NCBI GenBank assembly: GCA_964035795.1
Contig: OZ038320.1
Span: forward strand, 26,042,118 to 26,106,117
Origin: Pterobdella sp. o SKG-2022
Lineage: Eukaryota > Annelida > Clitellata > Hirudinida > Piscicolidae
Length of the DNA: 64,000 nt
Reading direction: 5' to 3'
Every line of letters begins with the position of its first letter. Position 1 is the first letter of the stretch. The translations under genes were made by a program, and so were the position numbers. Under the pieces are notes generated by a model, which saw nothing but the letters and a program-made list of their open reading frames with translations, had not been told where the DNA came from and did not search any database. Shown here piece by piece: positions 51,019 to 63,177 of this stretch.

Positions 51019-51823
51019 CTATAAAATCAAGCTGATTTTCAGTTTCTATAGCTCTCACAACTCTGTTCTAACTTTTGAAATTCCCGTCACACAAAAATAT
51101 CAGCACTCCATTTATGCTACTTTGAGTTTTTTTAGTTTTGTTACTACTTCACTTAAAACATCCTAACAGAGTTTTGTCAACATTGAAGTTTTGCAAAAGC
51201 TGGTGCATACAACTTTCACCAGCTATTATATTCTTATTTATCTTTTTCGTGACTTCCCTTACTTTTTCTGAAAGCGGTTTCCAAAAATCTTACATCAACT
51301 CTCATTGTGTTTTTCATAACTTTTTACCAGCCTCTTATTGAAAAATTTATGCTTCTATGGTCTTCAACACTTTGGCATCTCTTCTGTGTACATTGACACC
51401 ACCGGTTTTTCTTCAGCATTTTTTTAACATGTTAAGTCTAATTGAAATCTTTTTGTAAACCTACACCTTAGACCCACAATTTTTTACATAATTCAGAACT
51501 GCGCTTTTGAGTATTCTTGCTTCATACTACTTAGTACCTGGGTGTTTGATATGTTGTTTCTGTTAAGCATTTGAAATTCAAAAAATAATAAAAGTTGCAC
51601 CATTTTTAAAAAGTATTATTAAATAAGCTTATTGTATAAAAAAATTTAAAACACTTCATAATGTTGGTTTTTTTGTCTTACTCAAAAACCATAAAGAAAT
51701 ACAAATATTTAAAAGTAAAGTTTGTTTATAATTAATCGATTTATTTCTGAGTTTTTAGATAAATTTATCTAGAAAAGTTGTATATTCAATGAAAATGTGT
51801 TTTTAATTAATTTTATTTTTATT
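51019..51823. other. Intergenic region upstream of STUB1
   Basis: It holds the STUB1 promoter region. A GC-richer stretch at about 51060-51420 has several interrupted frames on both strands and may be an eroded repeat; I could not assign it. Confidence 0.4.
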
Positions 51824-53929
51824 ATGAGCTCATCAAACATTTCCAAAAAAAACGTAGTAGCTGGAAAGTTATCTTCAACATCAGCAAATTCTTACAAATT
51901 GAATGGAAACAAATTTTTTTATTCAAAATCCTATGAAAAAGCTATAAAATGTTATGACAAAGCAATAGTGAGTTTTTAAATTCTAGCATTCATAAAACTA
52001 ACTTCCCATTTCTCAGTTTCATTAAAAATAAATTTCATAGACTTTATAAACATGAAAATTGAACAATTTATTACAGGAAATGAACTCTGGAGAGGCATGT
52101 TATTTCACAAACAGAGCTTTAAGTAATATTCATTTAAAAAGATGGTCCCATGTGGTGAATGACTGCCGAAGAGCTTTAGAAGTTGACCCATATTTGGTAT
52201 AAATTTAGTTACTTCAAAGAGTATGCCATAAGAATTATCTGATAAATAATGTTTTTACAAAACTTTTTCTTCATGACATATAAATGCCTATATATTTAAA
52301 ATTTATTTTTCATGAATGGAATTTTTTTTCCAAAGTTGAAGGCATATGTATTTCTGGGACATGCTTTTTTGGAACTTAAATACTATGATGAAGCCATAGC
52401 ATCTCTCACCAAAGGTATACTCATTTTGTTATTCATATAAAAATGGCTCATATTGCTGGGTTTATTTAACCTGCCAACAATCTTTTATTCAAAATGAATT
52501 AAAAAAGTGTTCAATTTTTTAAATAAATCAGATTTTCATTAGTTTAACGTCATATCAGAACTCATTTATGATACTGTAAAAAGAAAAATTGAGAAGGTTA
52601 AGAAATACATAAAACGTTAGACTTTTTGAGGCATTTAGTCTCAAGACAACTGTCCTTGAAGGCTTCTTTTATACAGGTTATAACAGAATAAATGCATAAA
52701 ACTAGAGGCATTGAATGTGGCTTAACTTCATCCAGGAAATAAATTTTTTTTCCAAACTTTTGCATTGATTAATTGAAAGTTTTACTTCATTTTATGAGGG
52801 CAAGAGTGGCTATAATTTTTGTTACGTTGAGCTTCATGAATTTTAGAGTGTTAAATACCTAAATTTTTGGCAATAAATTATGAGAAAAATTTTGATATAT
52901 TTTAATCCAAGTTATTGAAAATAAATGTTTGTAAAAACATAAGTATATTAATGGAAATCAATTTGTTATGAAAATTGTGACTACATTATCAACTTTTGAA
53001 TCAGCTGACCAGTTGATCTCCACCCAAACGAGGTACTCTAACGAGGAAATTCAAAATCTTCTTTTAATGGCTAGAAAAGGAAGGCAAGCATGGGTAGAAG
53101 AACAGAATTTGAAATCCTTAAATGAACTGAAAAATTTTTTGTTGGAGCTTTTAGAAAAAAAGAAACAAGAAAGGTATGTTTTTCTCTACTAAAGATCAAT
53201 ACATATAATAATATAATTTATATGAAATCAGAATGTTGAGTGTTGATGAAAGTTCATATTTTGCTAATTCCTATGAAAATAGTGGAATGGATTGTTCTGA
53301 ATATGAGAAAGATTTAAAATCATATGAATTAAATTTGAAGCAGGACGTAATCAACAAATATGTGAGTTTCAAAATGCATAAAGAATAGTGTAATTTAATA
53401 GATCAATTTTATTATAACAGGAAAGTTTAAAATTGGAACTTGAGAATTTATTCCAGAAAGCTTTTTGTAAAGTTAAAGTAGGTTCATTATTTTAATGCAG
53501 GCTTGAAACTTGTTGATGTATAAAAAAATTGATAAATACTCTGCGTCAGGCTATTATTATTCACCATCTATGTATAAGTTCAATTTCAACATAATTAATA
53601 GGGTCATAATTACAGAACAAAGATGTTTTGGACGCCTTATTTGGCAAAATAAGCTTTGAATTAATGAAGGACCCCGTTATCACACCAGCCGGAATAACAT
53701 ATGATAGGAATGACATTGAGCAACATTTAATGGCATGTTATCAACATCAATCTTTTCATGATTATTAAATATTTTAATTATTTTCAATAAAATTTTAAAT
53801 CAGAGGGTGGGCCATTTCGATCCGATATCTCGTTCCACATTAACTTTTGATAAACTGATTCCAAACATGGCACTGAAAGAGTTCATTGACACATACTTGA
53901 AAGAAAACCCCTGGGCTGAGTTTTGCTGA
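51824..53929 (+). CDS. STUB1: STUB1/CHIP: Hsp70/Hsp90 co-chaperone and U-box E3 ubiquitin ligase, 8 exons, 313 aa
   Basis: It binds chaperone C-terminal EEVD tails and ubiquitinates their clients. Exons: 51824-51967, 52077-52196, 52336-52414, 53005-53173, 53232-53361, 53421-53477, 53616-53732 and 53804-53929. Three TPRs (about 20-125) keep the clamp-type residues seen in CHIP: the K and N in YKLNGNKFF, the N in FTNRALS and the K in [10 protein letters not shown] coiled helical middle follows, then the U-box (about 235-310): [29 protein letters not shown] and [20 protein letters not shown]. Length is close to human (303). The start at 51824 (MSSSN) is chosen over an in-frame ATG at 51797. The last intron starts with GC (ATG/GCATGT), since only this junction restores HLM-RVGHFDP. 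Exon 4's acceptor has a weak pyrimidine tract. Poly(A) signals at 53991 and 54049. Confidence 0.95.
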
Positions 53930-54867
53930 TACTTCTTGAAAAGATATCCGAAGCAGTAGATGAACTGTTTTCCGAATTTTATTTAAAAAAAATAAAAAGA
54001 AACAATATGACAACATTTTTTAATAATTTAAGTATTTTCTAGATAGTTAATAAACGTTATCTCCTTTTCAATTTCACTCATTGTTGAAGAAAAATGTTAT
54101 GAAGCATTCCGTCTGGCAGACTTCGAGTTTTACGTATGTGCGTAGATTTATGCTGTAAATTGAGCATTAGGAAAGCTTGACGCGCACGTGTGCTCAACAA
54201 GTTGTTGTTAACCTCAATTCTGCTGGTTCCTTATTCAACCATCTTATTACATTTTCTTTATCAAAACTTATGGGTCAAAAGCGGATTTTTTCATATCGTA
54301 TAATTTTGCAAAATTTCTGGGAAGTCCTTTGCCAGTGAAATGTTAGGCGTTGTAGACAAGCCAACTCTATACGATATGCTTTGCAATTTAGTCAACCATT
54401 TCACATTGCGAGAACCTATGCTCCATTTTTATCAATTTTTTTGCAGCAAAAATAAAAGTTCTAATGGTGTTGTCATCATTTCAAAACTTGGTGTTTACCT
54501 TCTCGCATTTTTTTGCATAAATCTGGCGGGTTTCTTCATGAACGATTTTACTTTTTCAATAGCGACATTTTGTGTGCCACTGATTCTAGCAAGCGCCGGT
54601 TTTTGCTTCTTTATCAGTTTTTCGTTGCTTAGAATGCCACAGCAACTGGTGCACCAGGTGTTTACAAGATTTTAGGCGAGATTGCCTATTGTTTAGAACT
54701 AGAATTCAATATAAAATATAACTTACAAAAAAAGCCATGAGCTTGCTTCTGCTAGTAGACATGAATCTGAAGGTTTTTTTATGCAAAGTTTGTAATGTGA
54801 ACAGTTTGTTGAAGTGAATGAAAAAAGTTTGATTGTTAGTTCTAGGAATCGACATTAACCTGCAGCC
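53930..54867. other. Region with a GC-richer island and a 111-codon frame, unassigned
   Basis: After the STUB1 3' end, 54080-54690 is clearly richer in G and C than its flanks. It has an open frame at 54340-54675 (plus) whose product is hydrophobic (GVYLLAFFCINLAGF) and might be a membrane protein. The reverse strand also has interrupted frames with basic residues. I lean to an eroded transposon, because frames on both strands are patchy and no intron borders fit. No family recognised. Confidence 0.35.
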
Positions 54868-55712
54868 AAATTATGCTTGTAGTTAAAGGCTTCTCTTTTG
54901 CAATAACTTATCTTTTCTTGGCTAAGATTGATTTATGTAGTGTGTGTGAAAAGAGGGCTAAGGTAAATTGTGTGATGTGTAAGACATGTAAGAAGTGGGT
55001 TCATGCGCGGTGTGCTAGGTTAAAGAGAATGCTTTGTAAGATGAAGGGAAATTTTGAATGCAGGGTTTGTATGAATGTTTCAAATAAGGTATGTAATAAT
55101 GTTTAAAATTTTTGTTAGAGTGAGTTGGAAAGGGTGAATAATTTTAGTTAACTAGGGGATAATATGAATGGTGGAGGGGGAAGTGAGCTATGTTATGTGG
55201 TAAGACACACATGGAATATCAAAGGAAAAATTTATAGAACATGGGTGAGGCTTGTCATGACATATGGCCCAGAAACTAGGGTGGTAAGATCTGTTGAAGA
55301 GAGTATGTTGAAAAGAGCAGTAAAACGGATGCTTCGAATAATGTGTGGTGTGCAGCTAGCTAATGGTGTGAATACAAAGAAGTTAATGGTTAGATTGAGG
55401 TTGGATAATACGATTGTTGACATGGTAAGACAAGGAAGTTTGAGATGGCTGAGATATGTTGTAAGGAAAGGGGGTGAGGATTGTGTTAAGCAGGCGTAGA
55501 GGTTTGAGGTGGAAGGCAATAGAGGAAAGGGAAGGGCAAGGTTAGTTTGAAAAAATATGATGGAAAACCTTTGTCGTGGGCTTGGATTGGATCTTCAAGA
55601 TGCCTAGACAGGGCAAAATGTAGAGAAAGAGTTAAGTCATGGAAAAAAGTCAGTGACTCCTTGGAAAAGGGTAAGATGCTGAGTATAATAAAATGATGAT
55701 GATGATTTAGAT
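54868..55712 (+). mobile_element. 3' fragment of an RTE-like non-LTR retrotransposon
   Basis: The frame at 54873-55106 has a Cys/His cluster, CSVCEKRAKVNCVMCKTCKK then WVHARC, like the PHD-like zinc motif found in the last part of many RTE-type reverse transcriptases. The frame at 55164-55499 continues with IYRTWVRLVMTYGPETRVV, LKRAVKRMLRIMCGVQ, and LRWLRYVVRK, which is the conserved C-terminal region (MxYGxETW...RMLRWMCG...RLRWxGHV). After the stop at 55497-55499 the same family region goes on, broken by stops, to a (GAT)n tail at about 55694-55708, as RTE elements often have. The catalytic RT core is missing; this is a 5'-truncated, dead copy. Confidence 0.85.
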
Positions 55713-56159
55713 AATAGTAAACTCAAGTAGCAGGTATTGGTCGACAGATATTCTAATATTGTTGTTGTTTGACTTGGCGGACAATTTTAGTTGACATCTA
55801 CAAAAGGACCACTTCACGCGCATAAGGATGAAAGTTTTGCTAATAATAATTCAATGATAAACTTCGTGAAACAACAACTTAAATCAACCTAGTTGACTTT
55901 TTTGAGATACTTAAAGGAAAAGATAATGTACAAAAAAAAGTTGAAAACAAAAGCAAAAAAAAACGGCTTCCATTGCAATTAAAATACCTAAGATATTCAA
56001 GTTTTGATGACGGTTGTGGAAATCAGCTAAGGTAACTATAAGTATATTGGTGCATGAATGGGGAGTAGATATATAACAGTTTAAAAATAACAACTCAGTA
56101 CGCAAACTCAAAAAATGACACTCAAAAATAATAATTTAATTAATATATATATTTAATGT
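55713..56159. other. AT-rich intergenic sequence
   Basis: No gene, RNA or repeat that I can support. Confidence 0.5.
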
Positions 56160-56275
56160 AGTAAAAACACAATGTGGAACAAGTGCTAATTGTCGGCCCA
56201 CGTGGGATAGAACTCGGTAACTGTGGATAAGTAGTCTAATGTCCTATTTCTAAGCTATACGGGCTAACAAAACTG
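56160..56275 (-). mobile_element. tRNA-derived SINE, copy 4
   Basis: Read on the minus strand: GCCCGTATAGCTTAGAAATA (A-box region), GACTACTTATCCACAGTTACC, an eroded B box (GAGTTCTATCCCACG), TGGGCCGACAATTAGCACTT and GTTCCACATTGTGTTTTTAC. The acceptor-like ends GGGCC/GGCCC are kept. Confidence 0.8.
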
Positions 56276-57616
56276 CCAAGAAAATCGAAACTATTTCTAG
56301 CAACAGTGTAAAAAATGTTTTTTGTCAAAATACCAGCACTAAACTGTTTTAAAATATCTACACAAAGCTTACAACGAAGTAGGACGGAACGTTTCGAAGA
56401 GAAACGAAAGAAAAAATTCCGAAGAAACAGGTTTACATTGCTACTTGAAGGGACGACATAAGGTGTTTTTCTAGATATCTCACGTATCGTTTTCATTCAG
56501 ATAAGCTATTGAAAAGAAATAATAAGTAAATATCAAGGGTTCTGGTTACGACGTTAAAAGGCACCTACTTATTGCCCCAACGTTTGGACCAGTTAGCCTT
56601 TAAGGCTACAAATCTAAACAACCCTTCTTATTACTCTAGTAATCCTTCGAAGTTACTAATTTTATCTAGTCAATATAATCATTTTGGAAAATCCTACACT
56701 AACTTTTTCCTCCCAGAAGCAACACCAGCAGTCTGATGAAGAAGATATGGTACGTTAGTAAGCTACACAGAGGAATATGAAGAGGAAAAAGTTGTTATAA
56801 AAGTTTTGAATAAAACTTTAATCAATTTTTTCATTAAAATGTTTTCAAGTCAAACATTCGATTTGATTTTGAAAATATCATCACGTCTAATCAACTCTTA
56901 AAGAAAACTAATTAAAATTTTGGTGTGGAGGTTAGTTTCCATTATTAGTATAGACACACAGGCGTTTCGCGCAAAAAGCATTGAATAGCTTTAGGCCGGT
57001 TGATGAACCGATCATTTAACTCCAAAAGAATTGTGAAAGCACTGAAATAATCATTTTTTTAGTTTTATGAAAAAAACTAACATTTATAAACTAATAAAAC
57101 TTGTTCTACAATTCGTGAATATTTAAAAATTCTGATACATGAATATTTTCAAAAAAAAAAAACTAACATTTTTCAAAGCTTATGATTGTTCCAACTTAAA
57201 GCTTCTTTAGTATAGACACTGTCAGAGGGTTGACAAGAACGTCAAATTTGAAGTTGTTCAAGATTAGTTTTGACAATTCCAAACTACATTATAGATTCAC
57301 TGCGAGCGTCGATGACTTCTGATAGTTATTGATAATGAAATAGTAATTCCAGTATCTAATACCATGCTCACTTTCAGACTAAACGTTATTTACGCGCGGA
57401 GGCTTCTTCAAAACATGTCTAAGCAGAAATAAATCATTGAAGTAATCCGATTTCTTAGCGAGTTTTGACTCTCGAAAAAATCACTAAAAACAAAATTTTT
57501 TAAGCCGTTTAATGAGCACATAATTTAGTCCTTCTAAATTCTTTTCTATGCGGTATATTAATCGCAAAATGTAATAACTTTAATGTCAATACAAAGCGAT
57601 CGAACGAATTGCGCCA
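56276..57616. other. Intergenic region, includes the EF-1alpha 3' flank
   Basis: On the minus strand an ATTAAA at 57584-57579 lies about 35 nt beyond the EF-1alpha stop and is a candidate poly(A) signal. Otherwise no feature is seen. A minus-strand 86-codon frame at 56236-56496 overlaps the SINE and is not credible as a gene. Confidence 0.5.
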
Positions 57617-59176
<1,560 letters not shown>

Positions 59177-59284
59177 TTTCGAATCTGTATCAAATTATAT
59201 TTTTCTTGATTTCAATTAGTAAAAAATTCATTCGCATATTTAAAATATAAATCAGAAATGAAATGAGATTTCATAGATTTAAAC

Positions 59285-59355
59285 CTCGTCAGCTAAATCG
59301 CCGTGTAAGATAGCAGCAAGTAAAGGAAAGAGAAATGTGTCACGTGATATATATA
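59285..59355 (-). promoter_or_regulatory. EF-1alpha core promoter and first non-coding exon
   Basis: On the minus strand, TATATATA (59355-59348) is followed by TCACGTGA (59347-59340), an E-box palindrome. Then comes a pyrimidine run CTCTTTCCTTT starting about 24 nt from the TATA box, near 59332-59322. That is the right place for transcription to start and resembles the 5' TOP tract of translation-factor mRNAs. The exon would run to 59285, where GAG/GTTTAA forms a donor. All read from sequence; the start site is inferred. Confidence 0.65.
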
Positions 59356-59960
59356 CAATTTTACAAGCCAAAGACTTTATATTTTCAAAGAAACAAATTA
59401 TTTTCAAAAGCGCATTTAGAATTTTTAATAAGCTTTAGTTCTTTTTATACATTCGGTAAACTTAAATTTATATTTTAAAATGAAATTTATTAAAAAATTA
59501 TTCTCATATATCAAAAAAGTTTTTTGATACATTCACAAATTTTAACAAATTTTTTGTGTTGAAAATATTTTTTTGAGAAATTACTTTATTTAAAACCAGA
59601 AAAATTAAAAAATGTTTTTTTTTTTTGAAAATCACTCGGTTTTAAATTGAATAAAAATATATACCAACATAAGACTGCGTTAGGGAGTCTGCGATGAGGA
59701 ACTAGTCAAATCGCAACAAATCAAATAATAAACAATTTAATAAAAACAAATTTTATCCTCACATGTTTGAAATATTCTTATAAACAAGTTTTTAAAAATT
59801 CAAATTAAAGTTAAAGTTTATATAATAAAAATTCACCTTTGATTGAACAGCCAATAACAATTTATTGAAGTTGAATCTAGATACTAGCTGCTCCGTAATA
59901 TTTTTGAATGTAATGCGGTTTTTATAAAGAGCTTTTTCTCATTGATCAAAACAAATTTCA
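59356..59960. other. AT-rich upstream flank of EF-1alpha
   Basis: No exon or repeat identified beyond homopolymer runs. Confidence 0.5.
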
Positions 59961-60063
59961 ATGTAGCGAAAACACACTGTGAAAAAAGTGCTAATTTTCG
60001 GCCCATGCGGGATCGAACCTGGATACTTAGTCCAATGCTCAACCACTGAGTTATACGAGCCGA
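59961..60063 (-). mobile_element. tRNA-derived SINE, copy 5 (best preserved boxes)
   Basis: On the minus strand the order is GGCTCGTATAACTCAGTGG (A box), GAGCATTGGACTAAGTATCC, CAGGTTCGATCCCGCATGGG (intact B box), CCGAAAATTAGCAC, then the tail TTTTTTCACAGTGTGTTTTC. A few bases of the anticodon arm are missing compared with the other copies. The intact GGTTCGATCCC makes this the best representative of the pol III promoter. Confidence 0.82.
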
Positions 60064-60228
60064 CAAATGACTGAAAAAAGACCTTCAAAAACTCTAAAAG
60101 TGAATATTTTGTTTCAATTTGAATGTTTAAAAAGCGAAATTGTATCTTTGAAAAATATTCATGAAAATAAATTTTTTATACGATATGATAAAACAAAATA
60201 ATAAATTATATAAAAATCAATGAAGTTT

Positions 60229-60545
60229 AATAGACGCATTAATACACGAAGCTTTCAGGTTGACCATTGAAGAATTCTTATAAATTTCATTTGTTCTCCT
60301 TCATCAAGGTTTTTCAATTATCATTATAGGTAATTTATGATTTTGACTCAATAATGTGTTCTTGTTAAACTTTAAAAACATCAATTGAGGATTCATACAT
60401 TCATTTATAAAAAGCTATAATTTTCGATAAGTCTAGCCTTATCATAAAACATTAGCAATGTGTTCTTGTCTTTTTACAACCTGATGATGATTTTAGCAAT
60501 CGAAAGCTTCATGCATTAAAATACTAAAAGCTTAGTGTTTAGATA
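60229..60545. mobile_element. Possible short inverted-repeat element (MITE-like)
   Basis: The left end has CATTAATACACGAAGCTTTC then AGGTTG. The right end, reversed, has TTAATGCATGAAGCTTTCG and, 18 bases on, CAGGTTG. The interior has no coding capacity. The right-end sequence (CTGATGATG...CGAAAGCTTC) resembles ends of widespread small animal repeats. Boundaries are approximate. Confidence 0.4.
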
Positions 60546-60675
60546 TATTTTATTGTTTTTCAGTTTATTTTTTAATCATATTCTGTTAATTTAGTTTGTT
60601 AGAATCGTCATATGTTTTTATACTTCACTTGATAAGGTGACTTAAGTTTTGCTATTTTATTGAGTTTCTAATTTT

Positions 60676-60822
60676 ATATTCGAATGAAAACACTTTTTTG
60701 ACTATTTTATTCCACGAAGCTTTTCATAAGATAAACTTATATTATCAAAATAATGCAAGTTCATCTTATGAAAAGCTTCATGGAATGAAATAAACTTCAA
60801 AAAGTGTTTTTATTTGAATATT
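60676..60822. mobile_element. Foldback element with about 60-bp arms
   Basis: The left arm (about 60676-60740, containing CACGAAGCTTTTCATAAGAT) and right arm (about 60755-60822, containing ATCTTATGAAAAGCTTCATG) are imperfect reverse complements with a spacer of about 14 bp. The core GAAGCTTTTC-TAAG is shared with the SMAD4-intron hairpin and with single copies at about 7962 and 29527. Confidence 0.6.
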
Positions 60823-61499
60823 TATGTTTGGCTCAAAGAATTAAAATTTTTAGTTTCAATTAATAATAAGTTATAGCTTATACATCAACTTTCGAACAAA
60901 ATGAACTAACCTTTGGTAAGTAATTTAAATTAACAACTAAACAAATATTTCACCCTATGACAACGGTTTCGTTAAGCTATTTGCTTTTAGGATACACGCC
61001 AAGAAGTTAGTAGGGTTTTACGAAATTCACAAAAAATATGGAAGATTGTAAAAAACATGAATTCAATTAAATAGGAAATGAATCTTTTTTTAAAAACCCT
61101 AACTCATGCCTAACTCTTTTACCTTTCACCATTCTTTCCTTCCCTCTCATGCCACCTTTTTCAACTCTCTTTCTCTTCATTTTAACCTTACATTTTCTAT
61201 TTCGCCTAAGCCTACTTCATCTATATGCCTCTTTGAACCTTCATCTAAACAAATTATATTATTTTTGTATTTAAGCCAATCCATCATTTTTTTAAGAAAT
61301 CTATGAAGATTAAAAGTTTCAAATAAAAATGTTCATAATATAAAAAACTTTAACGTATAAAGTGAAGAAAACCTTTCCTGTTTTGGCAAGTGATAAATTT
61401 AATTCGAAAACTCGAGCAATATACCAGTGTCTTTCCTTGATGTAAAACGAAAAACTTATTAGCTTAAAAAAAATTTATTTAACCCCTACAGAAAACGAA
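60823..61499. other. AT-rich region with a pyrimidine-rich tract
   Basis: About 61090-61290 is strongly C/T-rich on the plus strand, like the sense strand of the LINEs in this window. It could be an eroded LINE segment, but no motif is readable. Nothing else is seen. Confidence 0.35.
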
Positions 61500-62066
61500 T
61501 TTAAAATGTTCTCTAAGACCGTCGCAGTGTTAGCTGGGTTACCTGAAAAGCAGCTGTATAGAGTCCAGTCTCTTATCACTCCTATAGCTGAGTTAATTAC
61601 AGGAACAAGGAATTTTGACCATATAATTCCGGTTTTAAAAAATTTAAATTGGGTCAGTGAGAAATCGTGTTGTTTATGAAATATTAAACTTTATATTTAA
61701 ATATAGGCTAGAATATGATCCAAAATATATATCAGAAAAGCTCATACCTATTTCCGAAATAACTGGAAGGCGAAAACTTAAGTTTTCGGAATCAACCAAT
61801 TTATATGTCCCCAAGTTCAAGATGTCGAGTATTGGAAAACGTAGGTTTGACATTGAAGGTCCAAGTTAATTGAACAGCTTGCCGAAAGATTTAAGAAGGG
61901 TTAGGAAATTGAAGGATTTTGGAAAAAGGTTAAACAAAATTTTTTTAAATATTGAAGTTCTATAATCTGTTATCATATTATTTACACAAACATCAAGTGA
62001 TCTTGAAACTCCCTGGGTTAAACACCACTATGATATACCTCGTAGACTATTATTATTATTATTAAA
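61500..62066 (+). mobile_element. Degenerate 3' end of a second CR1/L2-like LINE
   Basis: A frame from about 61506 reads AVLAGLPEKQLYRVQSLI, then ELITGTRNFDHIIPVLKNLN. This matches the conserved CR1 RT C-terminal region (GLP..L.KLQRVQNAAARL.TGTRKFDHITPVL..LHW). After frame breaks, PKYISEKLIP (about 61700) and, past a stop at 61867-61869, LNSLPKDLRRV (about 61870) match the PSYLSELLVP and WNSLP..LR regions. The element ends in (ATT)n at about 62048-62064. It is more diverged than the 3.8-7.5 kb copy and seems to be another subfamily. Confidence 0.8.
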
Positions 62067-63177
62067 TATACTTTAAAAATCCAAATATGTTTGGTGAATC
62101 GAATGTTTTAAATCAAAAATCTTAAAAAATAGTATTGTGTTTTAAAATCCTAAACACGATAATCAAGTAACATTAGTCATATTTTGAAGGATAGCTAATC
62201 AAAGGTATTGTATTTATAACCAAAAATTAGAAATGTCACAAAAAAGTTTTGTACATAATTTAAAAACTACTAGCGTTCAAAAATGTTGTTATTTTGACTC
62301 AAAAAAATTATTAGTATTGCGTTTGCTTCTTGAATTTACCTTGCCTAAATTCTTTCCGATTTTGTGGTTTAACATACATTTAACATAGAACTTTAATTTT
62401 TTTTCAACACTTTTTTAAAATGTTAATTTGTATTGGTTATTTAGTTTAAAAAAAACAATACCTTTGCTTATACCCATTGAGAACTCTACCAAATAGTTAT
62501 TGGTTTATTCAAGACATTATATTCAAACAAATATACATCATTTATGCAGTTTTATTTAAATTAAGGGTTTAATATATAGAATATCTCATTTCTATTAATT
62601 CTTTCAAAAAATATAACAATCTAATCTAATGATACTAAGCAAATGTTCGCTTGAAGTAAAAAATAAAAAAACAAAAAAATTTGAAACTTCCAATAAAAGG
62701 TAAAATTAGATTTAAAAAAATAATGTTTAATAGTCTTATTTATTTATCAAAACTCTTAGAAATGTCAGCACTTAATTATTTACCGTATCTTACTAATTCT
62801 GCATACATGAAATCTAAAATAACTAATTTTTTGGCAAGTTATACAGATATAAAGTTTCCAATTGAATAGAAAACCATTACTAAATAATATTGATAAAAAA
62901 GTAAATGATAAAGCTTTGGTCTTAAATAAACATTTTTCTTTCATCTTTTTTGCTATATTTTGTGAATTAATACTCTAGAAACCGTTAAATTCAATTATTA
63001 TATACTTAAAATAGTCGAATTACGTCTGATTACATTACCTGTCATATTCAAACTGCACTTTTAAATATAAAACGTTGATAAGTGATTTTGCAACATTATG
63101 TAAACCAATTTATTTATTTTTATACGGACTAAATATAAAATAATATTTGATTTTAAATATTTTATTTTATTTTAGCT
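62067..63177. other. AT-rich region upstream of the FAM174-like gene
   Basis: Contains the presumed promoter of the downstream gene and the doubtful small frame at 62723-62869. No repeat recognised. Confidence 0.45.
62723..62869 (+). CDS. Doubtful small open frame
   Basis: The frame MFNSLIYLSKLLEMSALNYL and onward ends at TAG 62867-62869. Its mix of residues (Leu, Ser, Tyr, Pro, Asp) is more protein-like than the background. It could be a terminal exon, with AATTAG acceptors at about 62709. No family recognised and no upstream exon found. Confidence 0.2.
   Translation: MFNSLIYLSKLLEMSALNYLPYLTNSAYMKSKITNFLASYTDIKFPIE

Noticed and set aside
51797..51823. STUB1 start at the upstream in-frame ATG
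   Set aside because: The extra nine residues (MFLINFIFI) are hydrophobic and unlike CHIP N-termini; the ATG at 51824 gives a family-like start.
52441..52940. An extra STUB1 exon in the long third intron
   Set aside because: Exons 3 and 4 already join in phase with the expected family spacing, and nothing in the interval adds a matching segment.
60484..60520. Hammerhead ribozyme
   Set aside because: CTGATGA and GAAA are present with a short stem II, but there is an extra base at the stem II start and no pairing for stem I around a cleavage site.
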